Shown here: positions 1 to 9,003 of the stretch, in pieces
How positions within the stretch are numbered: position 1 is the stretch's first letter
Layout of the letters: every line of letters starts with the position of its first letter
DNA from: Mucidula mucida
Taxonomy: Eukaryota; Basidiomycota; Agaricomycetes; Agaricales; Physalacriaceae
Length of the DNA: 18,368 bases
NCBI GenBank assembly: GCA_015501055.1
Contig: JADNYV010000669.1
Coordinates: 1-18,368, forward strand
Direction: 5' to 3'
The notes under the pieces: generated by a model
Database searches by the model: none
Seen by the model: the letters and a program-made list of their open reading frames with translations, nothing else
What the model was told of the DNA's origin: nothing
Position numbers and translations under genes: made by a program

Positions 1-1682
1 GACGGCTAGCGGTGAGGTGGCACAAAAGGGATGATGGTGGTTGAAAGACAAGGACTTTCCGCTTTGTTTTCGATCACATCAGGGCAACAATTTCATTTCA
101 TCATTTCAACAAATCGTCTATATCGTCAACAAATTAGTTGTACAAGGCTCGTTAAATAAGGACAACTCTGATTACGGCACGACGAACGCTAAGGAACCGT
201 TGCATTAGCGCTACAGAGGGACGGCCCCATGTTTATTTCTGTGCGTATTTCCTTGCGGGCGCACGGAAGCTTTTTTGCAACATAATCTAATCATTTCAGC
301 ACCATTCAACCTCATCAATCACGGCACGGTCCATAACGGAGAACAAACGCACAGAGATGTAGATACACATTTCTTTCTCTCGGTATCGCTGTCACCGTTA
401 ACATAAGGTTTAGACGTTGTAGAGTGAATGTTGCGCTTGTTTCCACGGATGAAATCCATCGACGGGCGGGATGCCGGAACACCATTCGATTGGCCCACAA
501 ACCTCCCAAAGGAGGTGGGTTTACCGATCCACTGACTCCCCGAATGTAATCAATGAAACTTGGGAATCTAGCCTTGTATGACTAAAGGCCGCCCAGACAC
601 AGCGAGCATAGATTTACGCGTTCTGTTCACGATTGACGGAAAGCGTCTTTGAGTAAGGTCGATCCTAATGTATAGGTTGAAGACCTAGACCATAGTCCAA
701 TGTGGCAACGGAAGATTAGTGGATACAGTTGGGATACAGCGTGCAAGACAGGCCCGGACTAGACGTCGCGACCAATATTACTTCGTTGTTTAGGAACTGC
801 GCATGCGGTATGTAATGATGGACGCTGGCATAACCTTCAGCAAAAGAGCCTCGATCGTCAGCTGAACTTGCCCAAATACACGATCGTTACTTACACGACT
901 TCTGAGAAGAGCAGATTGTCCCCTTCTCCTCCTTGACAGGACGTGTCTTGGGAGAAGTCACCTCGTAGATCTACCATGTGTCCAAATACAAGTTTTACAC
1001 AGAACTGCTGATAGCCCAAGAGGACAGAAAAGGCGGTCCTATGGGGAGGCATGCAGAGTTGAACAAAGCGCTCAGAGTAGTAAGAAAACGAGTAAGTTGA
1101 CAGCAGCAGATTTGTTTGGAGAAGGGTTCAAAGCATGGTTAGTTGATGGCAGGGGACTCCCGGCCTGACGTGCCTTAAAATCCACTGGTGCTGGGGGGTA
1201 CCCTTAAGTAAGCAAGGGGGTTACAAAATGGCTCAGAGACTGACAGCGCCCCAACCAACAAGTCGACTGTCGACAACCCAGGTCCTTGGGAACCATTGAT
1301 ATACACTGTACAGCAGAGACCATTTGGAAACGTGATGATGCTTGAGATGACCGTTGGACTGATAGTGAGGCAAACAAGAGTGGGGAAGTTCCACTAATGC
1401 TTATTCTACAGCTCCTGCTCATACAATAGCAGGGTTATGGCTCATGTTTATCACACAGTATGCTTGGAGTCTCCGTCATCTCCATGAGTCTCGTTATCGT
1501 TCTGTTCGAGGCAGATATGGCGGTCGGCATTTACCGTAGACCTAAGCCCCAAGCCAAACCCTAGTTTCACGGACTTACCGGCCGATAACCCCCTGGTTGA
1601 TGGGTAGACAAGATATGGCCCGGAAATTGCCGGGACGAGTTGCTTCCGTCCACGATCATTCTCATCTCGGTCGCGTACCAGA
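1..1682. other. Region without a supportable gene
   Basis: I find no convincing coding segment here. The open frames are short, lack recognisable motifs, and do not join through plausible GT-AG introns. The stretch next to 1683 presumably holds the promoter of gene A, but I see no clear TATA box. A short GC-rich inverted repeat (GGCCCGG/CCGGGAC, about 1617-1636) lies about 50 nt upstream of the proposed start codon and could be incidental. The rest could be old degraded sequence or a distal regulatory region. Confidence 0.5.
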
Positions 1683-4600
1683 ATGCCCAAACACGCGCGT
1701 GTGAGCACAAGCAGTATTCGCCTTTTGTCCTTTGAATTTTCATCAAGTTCAGGACTCGCATCATGACGCGAACTCCACTGCTGATTCGTCGGATTCCGAA
1801 TCTACACGGCCTCCACCTCCCAGACGCAAACGCACACGAGCAGGCGGAGTGCCGGCGCCCAAGGCACCCGTCGGGCCCAAACGCAGTCTCCCAGAGGCTG
1901 GCAGTTTCAATTCCCACTACGCGGTCGCACCGCGTCGCGCAGGACGTGACAGGCTGGTCAAGGATCTCAACCTCCTTCAGAACTACGGCGACTACTGGCC
2001 TCGGAAGGCGGGATTACGCGAGCTCATCCAGAACATGTGGGATGGCTGCATGCATGCCATTCGTGGCTGTCCAGATGACATCCAGGTATCTGTTATCTAC
2101 AAGGACAAGGTGGTGGACCGCCAGGACTTCGATTGGGGCATCTTGGATCCTTCCTGGTCGCAGAATCTCGAACTCGGCCAGACAGTCACTGTTGTATTTA
2201 GGTCGAGGAAAAATATCCCTACGTCCCCGCAGGGTCTAGAGCGCAAAGGTGACAGTGGCATTTGGAGCGATGTGAAACTACTGGGATGGATAGGCTTACG
2301 CCCGACGGCCCAGAAAACATTCGAGATTGAGCTCTTCAATCTTGTACGGACGCCGCTAACGTTGGCAAAGATGCGGTTCGGGGCAACGTCGAAATCAAAC
2401 TCAAACGTGTTTGTGGGGCAGCACGGAGACGGTTTGAAGATGGTAAGTACAGTTTCATATAGTGCGTTGATATGGGTTTTCATTTTGAGTACTAAAGGGA
2501 ATCAACGCGCTCATTCGGGACGATTTAAGTGAAGAGGAATTGATTCCGAATCTTAACGTCTTCACTGGCACGAAGCAGTGGGAATTTGACTACAATAAGG
2601 CCCAGGATTCATCACTGGAGGTTATCGAGACCGTCGCCAATACTCCCTTTGTTCCCGGCTTCCTAGTTCGAATTGTTGACTTCCCTCGCGACGCTGTTGA
2701 CCTGGGACATTTTCTCTTCATCCGACCCCCGAAGCAAAGTATCACCACAAAAGAGGGCTCCATTCTCATGGAGAAGCACCTGATGCACCGTATTTATGTC
2801 AGTATAAGTCATTGCCGATGTTCTGACTGACGCAAATCATTGCAGGTCAAGAATATCTACGTCTCGAGCGATCAATCCCTTGCCTATGGTGTTAATCTTC
2901 AAAACGCGTCTCTTGCGCGGGACCGCAACCATATGCGCGGTGTTTTCGATCTTTCCACGGACGTATATAGTATTTGGTCATCTAGTTTTGTGTCCAATGT
3001 CAAGGCGCTCGACCTATATCTGGAGCTTCTTCTCGGAAGACTTCCGTACATCGATATCCTGCACGCGAATGATCTTGAGGAATCGATGATGAACGGCGAC
3101 GATCTTGAGCTGCTCTGGGATCGGCTTCGGGAGACGAAGGGTGGCGGCGACATCTTCTTTTGTTCTACTCATTATGAAGACATTCGGATCACTAGAGATG
3201 TCTTGCGCAAGGTTCCCTTCCCCATCCACGAAAGGTTCTACTCCCATCTAGTCCATTACGGGCTGGTTCAGTCTCCCCAAGTCGTCCGCCGCCAGAAATT
3301 TGTCAATCTTGCCGAATCGCCGATCATTGCGCAACCAACGTTGCAAGTTCGGTACACGCTCCATCTCATCGACAGCTTTCTCCAATCTGAAAGCGAGATG
3401 GCGCAGTATAGGGACAACTACACCTTCAAAGCTGTCCCACAGGACCTGGACAGCATCGAGATGGACAGGGCTGAGGACAAGGTGATTAGGATCAACGACT
3501 GCACCCTGTCGTCCCAGTTTGTCCACCTGAAATGCGGGATGTGCCCATATTACAAGCGGCATCTACACGCTCGTGGCGAGACGCAACCGCAGGCTGAAGA
3601 CGTCTCAGAACTCTTTGACGATCACCGGTTTCCTGACGTTGGCGCGGACCATCTCTGCCACTGTTCGGCGCTCCATATTCTCTCTCTTATCTCTCAGGAA
3701 AAGTCTGGCGTAGGGTCACATTGGTTGCTGGAGGTGGAAAGGAGGCGATACGTGGCGCTCCAGACGCTTCCGCGGGACTTGCGCTTTCAAACGGTGCAGT
3801 CGAATGTCGGAGGCACGGATGCGCCGCTGGATATGACGCTATCGTGGTGTACTTGGGCCGGCAGTTTAGGCTTCGTTATGAAGCTCTACGATGACGCAGA
3901 ACCACGACCACGTCTCTTGACCAACGCAACGCAGGTTCAGGGCCTCCCTCAAGGTATGCCAAACAGCAATTTGTTTCTTTCTTGAAATTGCACGTGCTTA
4001 CTATACCGTAGAGCCGCCATATTTACGAACGTTCGAGTGCGATGGGCCGACGCTTTGGCTTAACGACCAGCTTAGGCCAGGCCAGAAGTATGTGGCTCAA
4101 GTTTGCTGGAACGAGAAAGAGTCTCTTTTCAGCATGCCATATTCCTTCTTAGTCCCACCGTCGCCTCCGCGCTCTTCATCAGTCGTGGTCGAGGAATCTT
4201 CACCGAACACGCTGAGTGTAAGGTGGGCTTCCAGTCCAGCTGACGGCGCCGATGCCTGGATTGTCGCCATTCGGCTCAACATGCAAGAAGTGGTGCGACG
4301 GGAGGTGAACACGCCGATGCTAGAGGAGGGCATAGATGGGCTTTTCGAAACTCTCTCAGATGCTGACATCCTTTTGGAGATCCATGCCAAGTCGACCATT
4401 GGTGATGGCATTATAAGCAAGAACTACGCATCGTGGTCATCTCATGCGACTATGTACCCGCCGTTCTCACCTCCTATGACGCCTCTACAGGAAACCTTTC
4501 ATGATTTTGATGAAGCACAAGGTGGGTGTACTAACCCGAATTCCCCACCGGCGTTCCGCGACTCAAGTGAACTCGAATACGTGGACAATGAGCGCAGCCT

Positions 4601-6537
4601 TGCATTGATGGCCGCCATGAAGGATGATACCGGACACGACGAGCAGCAGATGGATGCAGAGGAGCGCGAAGTCGCGGACCAGGTTCAAGCAAATAAAGGG
4701 GGTGTGCCCATCCCTATATACGACGAACTTGTGGCGAAACCTTCTCTTCCAGTGAGTCCCTTATTCGTCTGGCAGCCAAGTGTAGCTGACTCCATATGAA
4801 CAGCTGGTCGATGACCGAGTTTACGTTTGTGTCAAAGCGCGCTCCGTGGCAAAGAAGAATCTGGTTGTTGGCAATCACTATACCGTCACGCTCAAAGGCC
4901 CGCGCTGCGTCCACATCCAGCTCGATTCCATTGGTGTGCCAGATGAACCCGGTCCTGATGGACGTGCTTCGGAGGTTATCACTGTCTGCCAGTACATCCC
5001 CCGGGTTGCGCTTCACCCCTACGCATCGGCTGACGAGTTCCTGTTGGTCTGCCACCCTCGACCTGGCGAAGAACCAATCGATAAGGCGAGGTTTGTTTTG
5101 TCCGACGTCCTGGACGTGCGCACTGGCCCCTTCTCTATCTCCCATCTGGACGTGCTCGCCGGAAATGAAGCTGAAGGGACGCGTTTTTGCAAGTGGAAGA
5201 TTGTTTTCGGGGGTACTCGACCGGAATTCATTCCAGTCGTTTCGCTGAGTGGTGATGCCCCCAGTGCTTTGACGAGTTTAGATTTTGCGGATATATCATG
5301 CGGGATTGGAGGCGCGTCGCTTGGCTTCCGCGAAGCTGGCTTCAAGACATGCTTTGGTGTTGAACCGGATGAGATTTCTTCGATGTTGTTTGAGGTGAGT
5401 TTCTTCAGATGCATTTACAGATGCGATCTCAACAAACATTCAGAGGAACTGCTCCGTTGAGGTCTATAATGAGCCGGTGGACAGTTTCATAGGACGCGCT
5501 GAGTTTTCGGAATATCAGTTTGCGGCGGTATTCGTCGACTGTGATACGAGAGATGGCACACTCATACAGTCAATACGGGCACTCAAACCGGCATATGCGG
5601 TAGGTCCACTCTAGTGGTATGTACACTGAGCTGGCTGATAACTTTCACTTCCTATTAGGTATGTGCTCTGTCGCCCGTAAGTCTTAGTTCTCCTCCTCTT
5701 CCGTCTTCTTTTCTAAAAGTAATTGGTTCTTCATCAGGACGTGGACCCCAAACAGCTTGACGACAATGAACGCGAAGTTATGGAACTCGGATATCGCTTC
5801 CAGTCGCAGCTGCTCGATGCCGCGGACTTTGGCGTGGCCGTTCACCGGCGATATATGTTGGTAATTGCGGCTGCGCCTGGTCGAGAAATGCCCTCCTTCC
5901 CCGTACCCCATGAAAACATGGCGCGCCTGACGCTCAAGGATGCCATCGAGGACTTGACGTGGGATAACACAAAGTGTCGCCCTTCAGACCGAGGTCTTGC
6001 GACATCGTTCAGCCACAGTGTGAACCAACCGCACGGGGTTACGTGGCACTGCACCAGTTGTTATGCCCCCGATTTCTCGACTTGGAATCCGGCTACTACT
6101 ATCGCTGACTGGGACGAAGCGCTACCTGGTAAGGTCTTTACTTCCCTTGTGTTTGTTCCGATGATTAAATTGGTGTAGATCTGTTTACATTGCCTTCTCA
6201 AAATGTCAAGTGTCGACACCCGCGTGCGTTCTTCAGTACCCTTTCTCTTGTCCCATACTAACGCGTTGGTTTTGACACTAGACCATCCGGAGCGTTTCCT
6301 CACTGTTCGCGAAATGGCGCGGATCTTATCGTTTCCGGTACGGCAGATTTTCTTTCATCTTTTCACAGATGACCGGAACCATAATTTCAGGATAAATGCA
6401 CCTTCTCGGGCTCGCTCGAGAAACAGTATGGCCAATTGGCGAACTCGATTCCGCCTCAGTTTGCGTGCGCAATTGCGGAAGAAATTCTTAACGTTGTGTC
6501 TTTTACGAATCCTGATCCGCCAAAAGCGAGATCTTAG
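1683..6537 (+). CDS. Gene A: GHKL ATPase - BAH-like - C5 DNA methyltransferase fusion protein
   Basis: Proposed exons are 1683-1700, 1753-2442, 2498-2797, 2846-3953, 4012-4751, 4804-5394, 5444-5599, 5659-5676, 5738-6128, 6179-6223, 6282-6337 and 6391-6537. All junctions are GT-AG and phase-consistent, giving about 1419 aa. The ATG at 1683 is supported because its MPKHAR opening followed by an acidic-Ser tract matches MPSHAI at the start of paralogue B. Residues 1-75 are disordered with a nuclear-signal-like PRRKRTR. A divergent GHKL ATPase follows: N-box E96-N100 in RELIQNMWDG, lid GATSK, and G2-like GQHGDGLK at 228-235; the G1 Asp is missing. Residues 337-705 are unassigned and contain C566-x2-C569 and C607-x-C609. 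A proline-rich, possibly FN3-like stretch follows. About 953-1090 is BAH-like (VITVCQYIPR, then DEFLLV). The methyltransferase has motif I (SCGIGGASLGF, about 1117-1127), the motif II acid (GVEPD), motif VIII (VHRRYM, 1242-1247), motif IX (RFLTVREMARILSFP, 1357-1371) and motif X (QYGQLANSIPP, 1383-1393). PCQ (IV) is replaced by DCDTRDG around C1182, and ENV (VI) is absent. The gene looks intact and expressed in the nucleus (inference); catalytic activity is doubtful. I am sure of the methyltransferase and fairly sure of GHKL and BAH. Confidence 0.85.
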
Positions 6538-6724
6538 GCTCAGCCAAGAGGTCTCCGAATTTATTGATTATCTACGATACCATTTGTATACCATGGATCT
6601 TGGGCTGGTTTGTATACTCTTTCACTACTAACACGGAACTTGTTGTTGTACCATTTGTATTCTTATTCCACACGAGTTTGTATCTGCTCTGTTCTACTAA
6701 CACTTACTACACTATACCGAATGC
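6538..6724. other. Short spacer between convergent genes
   Basis: This 187-nt T-rich spacer separates the stop codon of gene A (+) from the stop codon of the MFS transporter (-). The 3' untranslated regions probably overlap here. I see no further gene and no sharp polyadenylation signal. Confidence 0.5.
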
Positions 6725-8568
6725 CTATACATCGGTACATTCTTTTTCGTTAAGGCTATTCCCCCTTTCTGGGAGATCTTCCTTTTCTCTACTACTTCCC
6801 GTTTCTACATTATCCTTCTTTTCATCAATCGTCATCGGAGCACGGTCTCTAGAAATATCGACCACCGACTTTCTCGGCTCTATGCCACCTTGGTATCCAG
6901 ACCATGTCTTGTTATCGCAATGCGGTCCCCGTAGGAGGAGGATGAAGAACATCCAGGCACAGAATGCCATTGAAAGTGCGCCGGATGCTCGCCAGCCATG
7001 CGCCACGAAGACTTGAGTCCCGACAGACGTGCCCATGACTTGACCGATGAAAAGCTAATGCGACTTGTCAATCGCGGATACATAACCTGAGCATCAATTT
7101 AACATACCGATAGGATATACACGGCGTTCAAGCGCGCGCGAGCTTCTGGTGCTATACTAAACGAACCATCAAACAAAGCCTATGAAACGTTTACAGTGAG
7201 AGTCACCCAAAAATGCGCGTCGCCATTGACACTTCGAGCATTTGTCTGAATGTGTCGATCCCGACTGTGGTGATGATGACCGCAGCAACTGAGAGGCCAG
7301 CGGCGCCGGTGTACACGGCGTGAGAGCATGCGAGCATGAATATGCTGAACAATGTCGCGTACCAGGGGACCAATCCGTCGATGGCGATGCCTAGTACTGG
7401 ACCCATCGCAACAGCAGCTATACCTATCAAACCAAAGAGACCAATAACCAATCTACATGAGGATCATGAGCATCGAGGAATAGGAAACACAAACGATTCG
7501 ACAGACGTGGAATAATGATACGGATCGTCCCCAAGCAAGAACGTCAGCGTGACCCAAAAGTTGGTGAACGACGCCATCGATCCTATACTGATCAGACACG
7601 CCTGGATGAGGAGCGGCTCCGTCACCGCGTACTTTGCCATGGACCGCAGGATGTCAAGGTACGTTAGGTGTTGGTTCTTGGCCGGATAATCGGGGACGAC
7701 CCAGTAGCACGCGGCCATCACGAAATACTGCACTCCGATGGCAAGGTAATAGACCGCGCGCCAGGAGGCGAATTCGCCTATGATGCCGGAGAGGACGCGA
7801 GCGAGGAGGATGCCTAGAATGAGGCCGGCGAGGACGATGGACATGGCGGAGGCGCGGCGTGCAGGTGGGGCGAGGTCTGCGGCGAGGGGAATGAGGACTT
7901 GAGGTGTCACGGTGACTACACCAACGAGGTATGAGAGTGTGGAGAATGCGGCGAAGCTCCTGGTGACAGAGAGACCGATGGTGAGGGATGCGGCGACGAA
8001 GATGAGGATGAGGATTAGCTGGCGACGGCGGACAAGGTCTCCGAGAGGGGTTATGAACAACAAGCCAGTTGCATAGCTGAGATCCAGTCAGTTGGAGACT
8101 GCGGAGAGGATATGACACGTACCCGCCTTGTAGAAGAGTTGGAACTCTAAAAGGGATATGAGATTTATACAAACAGAGGTGATATTCCAACCAACCGGGA
8201 TACTTCTTCATAACTGACATTGAAATCCTTCGATAGTTCGACTGTTCAACACATGAGTGGGACTCGCAGCAACCAGGAAAACACTCACTAAGTAGAGGCT
8301 GACACCAGTACAAGTTCATAATCGCTAGAACACAATCAGCAGCCGCATGATTAGCATAGTCGTTTCAACCGCTCACCAAACGTGCTTGCAGCCCCAAAAG
8401 CAATGTTGAGCGGTAATCCAAAATGCAAGGGTTTCTCTACATTGTACTGTAATCGTTTCGGCACCGGAATGAATCCAAAGTCTCTTCTGTAGGTCTCCTC
8501 CCTCATCTAAAAGCAGGACGTTGTCAATTCTGGCCTCGAAACTAGAAAGGGCATACCTCGTCGCTCAT
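6725..8568 (-). CDS. Major facilitator superfamily (MFS) transporter
   Basis: Nine exons on the minus strand: 8568-8557, 8506-8377, 8324-8289, 8241-8196, 8146-8123, 8076-7507, 7452-7207, 7156-7108 and 7054-6725. All introns are GT-AG and keep frame, giving 480 aa. The first exon encodes only MSDE. The protein is an integral membrane carrier with about 12 hydrophobic segments. The loop between helices 2 and 3 has the MFS signature-like GDLVRRRQ. The N-terminal half continues through a glycine-rich helix (LAGLILGILLARVLSGIIGE). The second half holds the segments starting LVIGLFGLIGIAAVAMGP, GIDTFRQML, RARLNAVYILS and FIGQVMGTSVGTQV. The last ~50 residues form a charged cytosolic tail. The pattern fits fungal MFS_1 proteins related to bacterial drug/sugar-efflux-like carriers; the substrate cannot be read from sequence. 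It converges with gene A and diverges from the NTPase gene, and nothing ties it functionally to either. Confidence 0.88.
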
Positions 8569-9003
8569 CGTTGGCAACGACACGACAGAATCGCCAAGTC
8601 GTAGCACACGACTAAGGCGTATCATTATTTATCACTGATCATGCGGTGGACATTCGGTCCGCGCGATCCGTTCGGGATAAGGGCGGAGGACAGTTCCTCC
8701 GAGGTCGCTGTAGCAAAGGAGTGATACGCCACATCGAAGACAAGAGCGCAGCCATAGTAGTCCAGCGAAGAAAGGCTGTGATGGTATGAAAGCAACCGCC
8801 GGCACCCCTGGGCCCTGTTCGTCACTTCGCGCTTCGCCTGCTATTACTACATTTTGTAAGGATATGCTGTCCGTCGTGACAATTATCACACCGATACATT
8901 GTGCATCGCCATCGACAGTGACGAGCATGTAGTTCTAGTCTATTAGCACTAGACTTCACTGGTGTAACACCCTTGTGACCTTCTCCTTCTCCACACTTCC
9001 GTC
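8569..9003. promoter_or_regulatory. Divergent intergenic region between MFS transporter and NTPase
   Basis: This 435-nt region lies between the start codons of the transporter (minus) and the NTPase (plus), so it should hold both promoters. On the minus strand an AT-rich GATAAATAATG stretch (about 8625-8635) lies about 60 nt upstream of the transporter ATG and is a weak TATA candidate. I found no clear TATA box for the plus-strand gene. Short open frames here show no protein-like features. Confidence 0.4.

Noticed and set aside
315..509. Minus-strand ORF of 64 codons near the left end
   Set aside because: Short, without motif, neighbouring exons or a family resemblance I can name.
1120..1140. 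GGTTCAAAGC resembling a tRNA B box
   Set aside because: No A box at the right distance and no cloverleaf can be folded around it.
1732..1752. Start of gene A at a TTG codon at 1732
   Set aside because: An intron at 1701-1752 with GTGAGC donor and TTCAG acceptor joins in phase to an ATG exon at 1683 that matches the N-terminus of paralogue B.
7654..8319. Arginine/proline-rich minus-strand ORF of about 220 codons
   Set aside because: It is a frame shadow of the MFS transporter exon 8076-7507, which has clear membrane segments and spliced continuity.
8625..8928. Minus-strand ORFs upstream of the MFS start
   Set aside because: They lie in the divergent promoter region and do not splice in frame to the transporter or resemble a protein family.
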